Positions 22,101-34,700 of a stretch of 64,000 nt of DNA are shown piece by piece. The DNA comes from Branchiostoma lanceolatum (Eukaryota > Chordata > Leptocardii > Amphioxiformes > Branchiostomatidae), in the NCBI RefSeq assembly GCF_035083965.1, contig NC_089724.1, positions 14,922,910-14,986,909 of the forward strand. Reading direction: 5' to 3'. Both the position numbers and the translations under genes were made by a program. Under the pieces are notes generated by a model that did no database searches, was not told where the DNA came from, and saw only the letters and a list, made by a program, of their open reading frames with translations. Within the stretch, counting starts at the first letter, position 1; each line of letters starts with the position of its first letter.

Positions 22101-24568
22101 GTGGTATCTGTCTTTTATGCAATATGCTTTTGTGTAAGTTAACTTCTAATTATTAGTAAGTTTTTTTCCTTGCCACCAATACAATAAACTTGATGCTTGT
22201 ATCCTAGCTAGTTCAGCAGGTGAAAGGTCAATAGTAAAAGCCTGCCATGATATTTGAATCATTGTTGAACTTGAAAAGAAATCTCAAGCCATGTTATGAT
22301 AAACTTTCAGTCTGTGAGGCTTGATCTTCATTTGACAGTTTTGACCACCATGACATAAAGACATAAAGTTGGTACATGTATACTGAAATGCAGTAGAATA
22401 CAGATAGTAACTATGGGCAACATTATATGTAATTATTTAATAAATGGCTAGCCCATAGTAATTATCTAATAAATGGCTAGATCATAGTATTTAGTAATTT
22501 AGTAAGCAGTGTGACACATCACTTGTGCAAACCTATCTTACCCCAAATAAGTTTCAAAATCCATAATGTCAATTTTTTTTGTTACAGCCATTTCTTGATA
22601 GTCATTACCATGGTGATATTTTTTATTACCACCTTTGTTTTTCTTTGTTCCCTAGGGCACAACTGTTGTGTTTATTGGGCTGTGGCTGTTTGAAGGCATG
22701 CCCTTCATGATGATTGGCTGCGGACTTTTAACCAACGCTGTCTTCGTCATGCTGCTGGGAACCTTCCCCTTCTTCAGTTTCTCTTCACCAAGTTTTATCC
22801 TAGGAGTTGGTAAGAATGAGAACTTCATTTTGTCTTGACTTAAGGATGCTGTTTAGAACAGTTTTAACCTGAACTCTTTTCAGCATTTGATATTTATTTG
22901 GTTCTAAAGTATCATTTACATGCCTTCTTAAGCAGTCTCATTTGTCACTTTGTCACATTTTGTAAAGACTGAAAACCTTAAGAATTGTGGCAATGTTAGA
23001 TTGTCGCTGATTTGAACAAAAGCTGGTCAGACTCGCTGGTGATTGTCATGTATGGTCACACAAAATTGTACATGCTGCAGCAACACCCCCTGTGGGATAA
23101 ACAGAAAACTGCATGGTACTAGCACCTGATACTATGCTGTAACTTGGAAAGAGGTATCGCCAGAGCCATACAGGCTTTTAGTAAAATCATAAGAGTAATT
23201 GATATTTTGTACTTGCCAGAATAACTTATGTATTGAAAAAAATGATACAATATATGATAATGACAAAAATCAATGATTAGATATGTATACAGTCTGATTA
23301 AATATAAAATCCTCTTGATATAATACAGATAGATGCTTAGATAATCTTGATTAAAATTTGACATGTCAATCTTTTTCTGTTGCACTAGTTCTGGTGGTGG
23401 TGAATCACTACTTGGCCTTCAACTTCTTTGCTACAGAGTGGCACCCATTTTCAGAAGTAAGTACCAATGTTCACTTTTCTTTATCTTAATACAGTGTATC
23501 AATATATATCTGCAAGAAATCTGTCAATACCAGAAGGTGGTTTTGAAAGATATCTTTCCTTTTGATGCTACATGATATATATATTGAAATGAATGAAGAG
23601 CACTAAAATATAGGAATTAAGAAAATCAGGGTGTCAGGATTTGTTTTCAAATCAAGTTAGACTGCCATTTCAGTCAATTTACATCTCTGTTTGTCTTTCA
23701 ATGTTACAGTGTACACACGTAAGTCATGGGCTATTTCACAGTATATATGAATATGGTCACCTTTATGGATGTATCTTCCAATGCCATGACGTTCCTAAAC
23801 ATATTTCTTTACATATTTTCCAATGCTATGAGATATCTTACTAGTACTAGTAGTAGGCTATTTCACTGTGTTTTTAGGAAACATTTATACCTTTACATAT
23901 TTTCCCATGCTTTTGCTAGGTCCTGGGCTATTTCACAGTGTGTTTGTGGCTGGTTCCCTTCGCCTTCTTCGTGTCCCTGTCAGCGTCTGAGCTCACCCTC
24001 CCCACCGTCAACCAACAACAACAGGGACAACAGAACCAGTATCAAACTTTCGACAATAAAGGTCAGCCTATAGACTTTGTGCAGTTAAGTTTCTATATAA
24101 GTACATACAGTGGCCTTGTGTTGGCATAACATTTAGGGTGTTTGGTCCAAAACCCCAAACATCAGATCCCCTGATATGCCACCGATGTTGAGGCTATGAG
24201 CCCATGGGAAAGGCACTTAACACGACTTTTTTCAATCCACCCATGTGTAAAAATGGGTACCTGACTTTGGTTGGGGAGATAAAAGGTGATGGAAGGAGAG
24301 GGATGGACTCCGCTTTCCAATACCGTGCCTTAGACAAGGGTGGATTAACAACTCACTGCCCCTAAAGGCTTTGGGATTACCTTTACCTTTTATACGATGT
24401 TATGATGACAATTTTTTTCTTTACTTTTTTCTTTTCTTTTGTATCATTACAGATGATGTTGTCACCAGCTACTTCACCAAAGGTAGAAGAAGCAAGAGGT
24501 CTGGCCTCTTGTCCCTATTTGAGTATGCCAAAGACTCTGTCCTCCCAACTCGAGCAAAGACATTCTAA
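19122..24568 (+). CDS. TEX261: TEX261 / Svp26 family ER-Golgi membrane protein
   Basis: Six exons: 19122-19191, 21936-22015, 22656-22809, 23389-23456, 23920-24061, 24453-24568; 209 residues; all GT-AG with matching phases. It starts MWFLWLLSFASMAIQMIF. It contains GLYYLAELVEEYTVLTAK, a central pair of membrane segments, VVVNHYLAFNFFATEWHPF and FTVCLWLVPFAFFVSLSA, and ends DDVVTSYFTKGRRSKRSG and LPTRAK. These match vertebrate TEX261 nearly block by block. The yeast homologue Svp26 is an ER-exit adaptor for Golgi glycosyltransferases, and a COPII cargo role is known for the family. A glutamine-rich insert (NQQQQGQQNQ) before DDVV is longer than in vertebrates. Intron 1 carries two inverted-repeat elements. 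Confidence 0.95.
19461..20153. mobile_element. Non-autonomous DNA transposon with long stuttered terminal inverted repeats
   Basis: Arms of about 100 bases at each end are reverse complements, and each carries three copies of CAACTCGCCCCAA. The arms continue through a CTTATCAAACTTGGTTTTATA block. The interior is GC-rich and partly palindromic (CAAGCATGG / CCATGCTTG, GGCCCGCC / GGCGGGCC). The direct repeat TGTTTCCAAGG flanks the element at 19461-19471 and 20143-20153 and may be the target-site duplication. Coding potential is absent. Confidence 0.75.
20553..20753. mobile_element. Small MITE-like element with TTCGCGGT/ACCGCGAA inverted blocks
   Basis: Begins ACTGTAAATGCA and ends TGCATTTAAAGTA. 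Internal blocks such as GCGGTGGTTTTAAGTTCGCGG and CCGCGAACATAAAACCACCGCG face each other. The flanks are degenerate and no clear target duplication was found. Confidence 0.55.
20780..21190 (+). repeat. Dispersed repeat family B, copy 1 (no SINE inside)
   Basis: Shares ordered blocks with 32400-33030: a GTGACAG stretch, GGGTCAATGG-like sequence, GGCTAATTCACGGGG, TTTTTTATTA, TGACAGGAAGTGATC, TGGACACATGTAATG, AAAATCTTTG and GCACAATTGATGA. This copy keeps the site into which the SINE at 32543 has inserted in copy 2. Confidence 0.6.
24140..24385 (+). mobile_element. tRNA-derived SINE, partial
   Basis: Shares GGGAAAGGCACTTAACACGA, AAATGGGTACCTGACTTTGG and a CACTGCCCCTAAAGGC block with the fuller copy at 62141. 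The tRNA-like head is not recognisable here, so the copy is truncated or diverged. Confidence 0.6.
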
Positions 24569-26127
24569 GACTGAAGAAGCTACAAGACACAAGAAGTCAT
24601 GTGTCTCAAGTTTCGCACGGTTCTAGAGGATGTGGAACACACAACAAAGTCTCCAAACAAATGATTTTTTTTTTCTAAACCACACTTCGATAGTTGAGAA
24701 GTTGTGTTGAGTTGAGTTTTGCTTGCATTGCTAGATTTGAGAGAAATGCAATGTGACAAGGCCATGTAGCTAAACATAATATAAGGCACAGACCTGTATC
24801 TGAACAATTCAACAAAGTTACTTGTGGTCTTCAATGATGACAGAAATGCAAATGAACACTTAACACTGAGTGTTTGATATTCAGACTTTTAATAGGTTTC
24901 TCAAGCAGCAAACCTATGCTCACTTGATCGTATATCAAAGATGGCGCTGATTTCAACTCCTATACAATGTTTTTGTCTCTTTGCAGTGCTAGATTTTCAT
25001 CTTTGTTGTAGAAACCATGCGTTTTTAGTCACAAAGTACATGTACAATTAATAAGTATATGCTCAAGTGTAAGGTTTTTTTCCAGGTACAATACTGGTAC
25101 ATCAGCGTTCCGGTATCTTAGACCTGTACCAAAAGATTTTGTTGGTATCGTACCCTGTACCAGTAAGCGGCTCTACATTGTAACCATACCATTCTAAATG
25201 GTAAGTGTATGTCAGTAGAGATTGCAATCTGGAAGAATCAATGATTTTACCGCTAGAGATCGCGATTGGAGTCTCTGTCGAAAGGACATGAGAAGATGCT
25301 AGGAATGTGTTAGGGTACCGCTGGTCTCCCATTTATAGATGCTGAGTTTTTAGTCAATCCAGTGATCTAAACTGACATGAATCAAAGTTGAAAACTACAG
25401 TTTAAGCGAATATCCACATGTACAGAAAAGTTATCAGTATCTCTACTGGTAGAATCGCCAATTGTACTCAAATCTCAAAGTGTTTTTTTTGCTGGATTTT
25501 CCTTTGTTATTGTGTCCACTAAAACATGTGGTAGAGAATGACATCGAAGTGTGTGTACTAGGTGAAGGATAAGTTAGTATTGCCTAAGATTTGATTGGGC
25601 TTGTGCAGATAGCATTGTTTGAAAAGTGGTAAACGCAAACCTAAATCACTGACTGTGGAATTTACTATATGGATATACAGTATCATATAGGTATGTGTAT
25701 CCGGGTACACAAAGAATTGCTTTAGAGCATTGATGCCCTGCATAGGTGATGTGAAAGATCATGTAATGTACAGAAGTATGGACTAAGTTTTTCTGTTCAA
25801 AAGTTTCATAAGGTTTTTGCAAAGAAGGAAACGAAAGGTTGGGATATATGATACCTGTACAAAGTTGTTTTGATGCTGGTAAAGTGAAATATATTCATAC
25901 TTGTAAGGGCGTAAGATTGTATATAGTCTATGATGTTGCAAGTAGCTCTATGACCTTTGGTAGAAAATACAGGTTTTGTCATTGCTATAACTTTTTTTAA
26001 TGATCACTGCCATTCTCTGCATCCTGACAAAGTGTTTCCAGTGCCCACAGCATTTTTCTATGCTATTGATTATGCCATATAGAATGATGTATAGCCATAG
26101 GTGCAATGCTTCTGTTTTTAAAATAAA
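24569..26127 (+). terminator. TEX261 3' UTR with polyadenylation signal at 26122-26127
   Basis: About 1.55 kb without open frames follows the TEX261 stop codon and reaches a clear AATAAA at 26122-26127. Treating all of it as 3' UTR is inference. It includes a GGTAC-rich stretch near 25085-25330. Confidence 0.4.
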
Positions 26128-28413
26128 GTAAAGAATACAGTTAATATGTGTGAGGTGTTTTGCAATATGCTGAATGTATAAAATTGAAATAACTGCTAAG
26201 TACTAATCTGTGGCATTAGAGTTTTCAAAAAAGGTAAATCGAGGGTAAAATTCTCATTTTGTCCTGTCCTTGGTGCTGATTGGCTATCCTGTGAATGGTG
26301 TTGATTGGCTGTCCCAGTGCTATCCCCTCCACTGGCTGTATTCTTCATGCTGATTGGTCACTATTAGTATTTCCTTTGTAAACAATGCACTGATGAGCTG
26401 GTGTACCATTTTTCTCCCTGTCTGCATTACATAGCCTGAGTGAGTAGTCGGGGTGATATACTTCGAGGTGTTTAAAGTTCTGCAGTACATATACAAACCG
26501 CTAGGTGACGCTAAAAAGCCACCGAATAACATCGTCCACACTTTCTCGCCCCGTACAAGGTCTCCTAGCTTCCATGTATGCTAGTAGGTGTTTGTCTGCA
26601 TTGTTTGTATGGAAGTGTGAGAGGGATAGCAAAGGGGATTTTGTGATGTTTCGGGATAGCTAATTTCTGCCGTGATTCTTCGTAAAACATTATGAAACAG
26701 CTGAAGACTTATTGTGTCTCATTGCTCTTTAGTTTACGTACGGTAAGTCCGTTGAGTACGTCATACTCTATCATGATTTCATGTAAAGTATGGATCAACT
26801 TTATTTCATATTCAAAATTGCCACAAGGTTTTGTATAATTTGTAATAATAATGAGAATAGGTATTCAATGTTTTTACCAATCGAATTGTGACAACATACG
26901 GAATTCTGTTCTACTGCAACGCGTTCACGATTCGACAAATTCGTTAAGGATCAGAGAAGAGTTGGAAATGGAAAAAAAAGAAGTAAGTTATAGAAAGAGC
27001 TTAGGGAACGTAATAATACTAGCATTACAACAAAAACTGATCCTCGATGGTATCTATGCACCACAATACTCCAACTGCTTCCAAGAACACGTTACAAAAG
27101 TACCCACAGAAATTTACTGTCCAGCGGAGCTCTTCAGTACATTCGTTCAACCAGGGAGAGGCGTAGCTTATTTCCTAATCCTCGATCGCGAGGGTTTTAA
27201 GTATCTCTGGCACCACAAGTGCCTCTCTGTTTCCAAGAACACGCTGCAAAACAATAAAAGTACCCACAGAAATCCAATACGAGTATCTCCTTTATTTGCG
27301 CGATAGTAAATCCCTTTGGTACATTAGTCCAGCCATCCTGAGACATAGCTCATTTCCTGTGTCGAATTCGTTTCTTCTGTAGCTGTTTACAATCGTGGTT
27401 GTTAAGGAGACCTCACGACTATGTCTGGCCCCAAACTGATTACTGAACCATCAAGGTTTGCACTTACTCTGGCTGTAGCCAAGAACTATACTGTATGATA
27501 TGCTCCAATATACGCCCTTAACTTTACTTACACATTATATTAGCTCTCTCTTTATAAGCTACGATGCGTACATTGTTTAGTAACAGCAAACGTTCATTTC
27601 CAGATTCAATGGCGTTAGAATCAGTGACATTTCTTACATAACATTGACGTTATGTTCCTTAGATAGACTCACCACATACACCCATTCCAGCCGGCAAGTA
27701 ATTTTTCTCTTTGTATGGGTAGTCCATGTACTCACCATGGCTCAGGCACAATTAGTTCTTAAAATGATCAGTTCTGTAGCCAGGAAAAACTGTGGCCTGC
27801 GTATTATACAACGTTTACATGTTGTTGCTTTAAAGTGCCCATTTCAGTATGTTCCGAAGCACAGGGAAGGTTTCTACTGAAATACGTATGGTTGAAGTAG
27901 TTCCTAAGCGAGAGAACGTAGCTAGCTAAGCATTAGGAAACTTGTTTTGCATCACCATCGGTGCATTCGTTGCCTTGCATTGATACATTTTCAAGAGAAC
28001 AACACGATGTGGCGTTTTCGCATCATTGATTCTAAACAGCACAGTACTGCAGTCACCACTCTTTACCAACACTTCATCAATAAATATATTCAGAAACAAA
28101 CATCATAAGTTCAATATTCCGTATATTTCATCTGTATAAATAATTGATCAACGCTCATTAATTGTAGTTTTCATACAACCTCAAAAGTCTCTTATCAAGC
28201 ATACCTATTCATTCAAGTTACCTTCTCTCCAATAATAAGAATGATAGTACAATTGTAGTTGTAAAAGAATATAACTCAAACGTTAGGTCTGTAACTACGT
28301 CTTTCATATCAGAGCTCGCAATTTTTCATATATTTGTTCCTAGTACTGGTATCAGTATGGCGCACATACTGCCATTTTGTATGACGTTTATCATCATATC
28401 AATAAGCTTACAC
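26128..28413. other. Intergenic region between TEX261 and stanniocalcin
   Basis: No convincing gene. A 151-codon open frame (26851-27306) shows no family motif. It overlaps an imperfect local duplication: CCAAGAACACG and AAAGTACCCACAGAAAT recur at about 27081 and 27233, and a GTACATT..CCAG block recurs further on. Confidence 0.4.
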
Positions 28414-28419
28414 TTTATT
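28414..28419 (-). terminator. Candidate polyadenylation signal of stanniocalcin
   Basis: AATAAA on the minus strand about 295 bases past the stanniocalcin stop codon; plausible 3' UTR end. Confidence 0.4.
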
Positions 28420-28712
28420 TCCGCACACAAACTAAAGCGCTAGCGCTTACCAAAAAGCTTTCGAGCAGACCTTCAACAGAGACGGGAGCCGATAACGACT
28501 GCCGGGCACCATTGACCCGTTGATTACGTCACACTTACGCTCAGGTCAAGTGCCTGATCATGACGTAGGCTTTGGGTCAAACCAACTTAAGAAGGACCAG
28601 AGCACAGGTCCAAAACATATTGGTATCAAAGCGCTTAACTTTACGTACGGAAATAGAGTGTAAATTTATCAATATATTTCCATTTTGTTTGTCTTTAAGG
28701 GGACGATGAGGA

Positions 28713-31700
28713 TCACTTTCCGAGTCCCCTCATCAGGCTGAGTAACCGTAAGTCGTGGGAGGAGAAGAGGGCGGGGTTCCCGCCCAGGATGTCTCTCAGG
28801 ATCCGGTGCACGATGAAGCGCACCGTGCGGCCGCACTGCATGGCTGTCTGCACAAGCTGCTCTCCGGTCCTAAAAACGTACAATCCACTCATTAGTCAAA
28901 GTAACTCGCATATGAACAGTGACACAGATATGCATGAAGGTAAGAATCTAATATCCTTTTCGGATCATAAAACACAGAAAGAAAAAAAGAAAGACGACGA
29001 ATGCCAATGAGTCCGTCAACACTCCTGTGGATAAAGTCATTACTATAAAGTTTGTCGAATTTTTGGTCGTGCCTTTCTACCGACTTTTGCTCTACCATCG
29101 GAGTCGCGTGTCTTGAGGGTCACGTGTCCATGGGTACTGGGCTTGTCATACTGAAGAATGCGGTTCATACGACGGAGATTTGTTAGTGTTTGGACAGTAA
29201 AACATAACGTAGCAGAACAAAATAAAGCAACTATAACATTGTTGTAGATAACATACTTTTGAGTTAGGTCAGCAGATGCCAGCGTTGCCTCTAGCGGACC
29301 AGCGTTGTACCGCACCATCTTACAGATGCCATAGTTGGAGAAGCACTCCTCCTCTATCGTCAGCACCAGGCTGCCCAGGCGGTCACAGTCCTCCAGGTCC
29401 GGCCCCACGATCTGTTGGAGCGTCGCCGCAATGCAGCTGAAGGACCCCTCGATCCACTCTTGGCCCTATGAATGTGATAGAAAGAGTAGATAATTGAGAC
29501 GTGAAAAAACATTTGATCCCATTGGATTGTATATCATCCACTTCAGATTTCATCAGTGCAGTTACCAGAAACATGGATGGATGGATCCTTTTTTTCACGG
29601 CATCAGTCTGGTCACTGCTGTAATTACTCTCAAAGAAGAGAAGGAAGTGGGATAGATCGTTAATTTGTCCTGATTAATTGTTAGATCGTTGGAAGGTATC
29701 AACCTCGGCTTGGAGAGTAGTCGTAATAGCCACACGAAGGCGACACTGCTAGAATATACTTCATTTTCGAGCAGTTGTAAAGACATTGTGCGATGACAGC
29801 ACCGCTGTAATATAACTGGTGTAAAAGACAGAAGGTCGGTAGATATGCGTACAAGGTCAATACAAAGTCACTCTCCTCTTGTATGACTACACATGACAGT
29901 CGTTAAATGTATTTTCCGACAATTAGATTTATAGGAACGGGCTTAAAATGTCTATAATGAGAGGAAATGGCACGAGTCGAATGGTTCTATGCACTCGCCT
30001 GTCGGGTTCTCTGGCGTCAAGCATCGTATCTGGAAACTTCGCTAATGCCTAATGGACACTTCACGCACCGATAGATGGCATTAAGCGACAGGAACCATTA
30101 CCCATAATGATATGACTGAGCTGTTTGATCATCACTCAAAAACCGTGTATGTATGTGTCCTCAAGCATACTCGCAGAAAATTATGCTTCTAACTTTTTTT
30201 AATCCTAACTTTAATTGAAATTCTGGCCAACTTGTACGACAGCCATGTATTCTGTATTCTATTTTCAGCTTTGAAATGTCTTAGATATTGAATAGAATAC
30301 GAACTTGAGTCACCCTATTTCATATCAACAACTATGAGAAATAGATTATTTCGTGAGGAGAGTGAAGGAAACTATCCACATCAGGACCCATCGACCTTTA
30401 TTGAACCGGGACGGGGCCGATACCAACTTTTAACCAACTTTGACCCCTTGCTCACGTCTCACGTCCGAAACGTCTTGTGTTCTGACCAATCGTGTGGTCA
30501 GTTATCAAGAAGACGACCAGAGGACCTGGTAAAACATTAGGTGAGTCCAATCCTTGTGTTGGAAAATAATTAAACTTTTTCTTTCAACAATGTTACATAC
30601 CAAAACAGATGAACCTTCTTGATAACATAAGAAATAGAATTTATGCTAACATTTAGCTCTGGGTGGTTTTTACAGGCACATGTCACTGTGCCTTTGTACT
30701 ATTTAAATGTACCGTGATTCGGTCAGTTATTCCAAGATTGCGAGAAACAAGCACTACAATCAAACGGGCACAGATCGATTATGTAAGGTGTGAGTTGGAT
30801 GTCGTCTCTCTAGGTCTGTTTCTTTCCGGCCAGATCAACAGAGAATTCAATGCAACTCACTTGGGTATCAGACACATTTTCTACAGGACAGGGAGTTTTT
30901 TAACTGTTCGTGGCAACTGTACATGTTTAACTACACAAGGAAAGTATGGGGAAATCTTGCGATGAGGCCTGAAGGGGAATGACATTGGAACGTCCTTTAG
31001 AACTCTAATCGGTTATTTCTTAGCTAGTATTAAACAGAAATGTGCTCTCTCAAGATTAATGAGACGTGCATTGCAGCAGTACATCCTGGTATGTATAAAA
31101 ACATCAATCGTCTACCTTTCAAAAGAAGAAAGAAAATATAAGGCAGATATTCAATTCATAACTGGAACATCTGTGGTATGTATTATGCAGGCAGCAATGA
31201 TGATTGCATGACTGCTTTTCGAGCGTGTCACTAAAAAATACAAGCTTTTATTCATACGTTTTGATAGGTCAAACGTCACTTCTGTGTCACATTCAGCACA
31301 AAGCAAAGTCAAGGCTGTTCATGACCGTAAAGCTCACTCCGCGCAACTCCCACAGACCACACAAATCTCCTGCCGTCTGCAGGCACTTACGATTTCAAAC
31401 CAAGCGTATATGGCCTCTGTGACCCGTTCTTTCACGTGCCCCACCCCCTCTCTATACCTCTAACCGGGTCGTCTTTAACCTTCAATTTGCTCAAACTTTA
31501 ATCATCTGCCAGAGCTGGCTTAGATGTAAAATCTCGAGAAAGGTCATTTGGCAAACAAAAAATCTATCACGTGTTTGGATTGGCTGATAAAGGTTATTCC
31601 CCCCGAATGTATTTCGTGTTTTGATTGGCCGATAAAGGTCATTTGATTAAAAAAATGTATCGCGTGTTTGTGTTTGCAATGGCTTGGAAATGACATTCGG

Positions 31701-34700
31701 CAAAGAAAAAAAATGTATCATGTGTTCGGATTGGCTGATAAAGGTCATTTGGCAAATAAGCTTATCACGTGTTTGGATTGGCTGATGAAGATGTTACGTC
31801 TGAGCTCCATCGACTCCCCCTTTTCTGCTACGGCAAGACGCCATGGTCACATTTAAACTATTTTTCTTTTCAAAATTATGGTGACGGCACCAGTGGAAGA
31901 AATGTGTCTCCAAATGTGTAAACCTCTTTCTTTAGCAAAGAAGCACATCACAAGAAATATCAGTAATATAAATGACGATGATGATGATAACTCCAATTAA
32001 CGTGGAAACCTCTTTCTTTAATTCACTACACGTGAAAGTAAGATACATTTAACTCTGTACTGATGAACTTTATCTAGAACAACGACCTTAGATGTGCGTT
32101 CCCTTGATAATATCCACGTTGGCAGACGTACGATTGTGTTGATATTGGCAAAGTTATCGCAGCAGCTACGTTTTTTTTGGTAGGTCGTTGGCACCATTTC
32201 TCACTTAACCCCATTTCTCTCTTCTCATTGCCTCCATTCGTAAAGCATTCGTAAAGTGTACTTCAATGAAAAAGAAAGGCAACCTTTGCGTCTGCTTTTT
32301 GGCGTGCTTAATGATTATATTTCTTGCAATGACGTGGTCAGAGGTTTTAGATTTGTGTTCATTGTGTCTGGATGTTTGTGGTGGTGTGTGTCCGTAGTTT
32401 TGTGAATGCAGCGGAGTAACAGGAAGTGAGTGGAAAGATGGTGTCACTGCAAAATTCAGTCCTGCGGGAGTGACAGAGGTGGTAGAACTAGTCTTTAACC
32501 AGAAATGACAGACTTTCTAGTTCATCGGGTCAATGGTAGATAGATAAAGTATTCCCCGCACCGAAGGTGCATAAGGCGGCGCCCATCTCCATTTCTGTAG
32601 CCCTGGGCCACACAACTTTTGTGCAAGTCACTACAGCAGGGGGCTAGTCCACTGGTAGTGAAGTGTGTTTAACTTCCATACCCTTTCCCAAATGCTGAGT
32701 GCTAAGCAGAGAAAGCAGTATGTACCATTTTTTTAGTCTTTGGTATGACCCGGCCGGGGTTCGAACTCACGACCTACCGCATGCAAGGCGAACACTCTCC
32801 CCACTAGGCCATTGCACCGGTAGATAGATAGGAGGCTTCTAATTCACAGGGAGGTAAATCCTTTTTTATCAGTCTATTTGTGTTTGCGCAGTTATATGTG
32901 TTTTTATCCATAGTCACGTCCACCTTGGTATGACAGGAAGTGATCGATGGATACATGTAATGCTGACCAAAACCTCTTTTGGCATAATTGATGAACTACA
33001 ATGAACCAACACATACAAGAAACTCTAAATATTCACGGATGCGAATACTTGTTTAAAATGTATCCTACCAAGACCGCATTGCGCCAAAGCCGTTTTAACG
33101 CGTCTAAATATACATCAAAGCTATTCCATCTTCCATTAACTCTTATATCATTACAAGATTGAGAATCGAATGCAGCTGTTTCATATGGTAGGCGCCTAAC
33201 TGACAGTTCGCCAAAGTAGTGCGCACAGAAATCATTTCACATACCAAATATCATGACAATCCATTCGTTGCTTTTTGAGTTATACTAAATTGGACCACAA
33301 CCAAAACCACGAAGTCAGAAACACCCGCTATAGTTACAACCTTCTTGTCGAAGGTGGCAAAGCAAGCTCTGTGGTCCAATAAGTAGCAGAAAGGCTAAGC
33401 TATAATTAGTAGGTGACAATCGTGGCACTTCCCTGGCATCTGGCACTGTTTATCACCTTGGAAAAGTCAACGTTGGCCAGAATCGTCTGAGACAAAATAC
33501 GATCCGTCGTAACAGACGCAGATGTCTTGCGTTTGATTCTTAAGGAAGTCAGTGACCTTTTCCTATTGCAGTAGGCGCGTGAATTAAAAGGCAATTTAAA
33601 GATATTTTGAATCATCGAAGACAACGACAATCCTGATAATTGTGTGAAATTCATTAAAATGAAGTACGTTCGAATTTTGTTGCAATTACTATAGTAGATT
33701 GTCAACGTTGTAGCACGGCAAACTATTGACAGTTCAAACCGCGCTGAACACTGACCGAAGGCCGTACCTTGCACCTTTATATCCTGTCTTGATCGAATGT
33801 GAGCGGAAATCCCATAGCAACAGGGGCTACTTGATGCATGTCTGATGTGCTCAATCCATCTGGTGACAAAAAGGCGTATCTAATTCCCTTAAGGGTGATT
33901 TTCCATCCGTGAGCCACCCACGCCTCTAGTCGCCTTTTACTCGGATCAATCATAGTATTTGGGTGTCGCTCATGAATGGTAACTACCTTTGCCTAGAAGG
34001 TTATGTTTTTGATACCGTTTGTAATGGCCCGATGGTGTTTTGTTTTTTGTTGAACATCGCGATTTAAGAAGCTATGGACGGATTGTTATGAAATATTTTG
34101 ATCTATCAAATATATGATGACATTATAGGCCCTCTGGTGGCTTTCCCTGGTAGTGCAGCAGAGCTTATGTCTTTTTGTGTGTTGTTGTGTATTTGACGTG
34201 CAACGTTCATGCTGACATAGATGGTAACAAGTAGAAAGACCTACGTCTAAAGCTTCTGATCTAATGTCCACAGTTGAAATAATTTTCCAGTATTACAAGT
34301 CGAGGTCGTTTAAATCATGTTTTACGATGTTTTGTTCCGTCAGTGTGAGTCAAGCAGATTTTAATATGTCCAACGCCTCCCTCAAGACAAATGTAAACAG
34401 AGTAAAATCATTTGGCACTTCAAGTCAAATTCAATCACGTAAAACATGTCTCACGTGTGCCATTATCCGTCAATACTGTTATGTTCCGAGCATTGTTGGA
34501 GGTACATGTAAGATAGAACAGAGCATAGGTAATGCAATTATTTGATGGAGTACGTTTTTCGGGCCATTAATTTGTGAAAGGCTGCATCGTCTAGGGCTTT
34601 GATCATAGTGTGTACAATCTTGTTGCATTTGTGTTTTTACAGACTAATGATTTTATAGATCATCACGACTACACATGACCCAGATAGGAGAACACAGGTA

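Noticed and set aside
26851..27306. 151-codon plus-strand open frame
   Set aside because: No recognisable domain, no splice partner, and it overlaps a local DNA duplication; likely chance.
32740..32815. tRNA gene
   Set aside because: The tRNA-like head has a SINE body attached, target duplications and relatives elsewhere. The same applies to heads at 36480-36560, 39070-39140, 45480-45545, 50250-50330 and 62146-62215.
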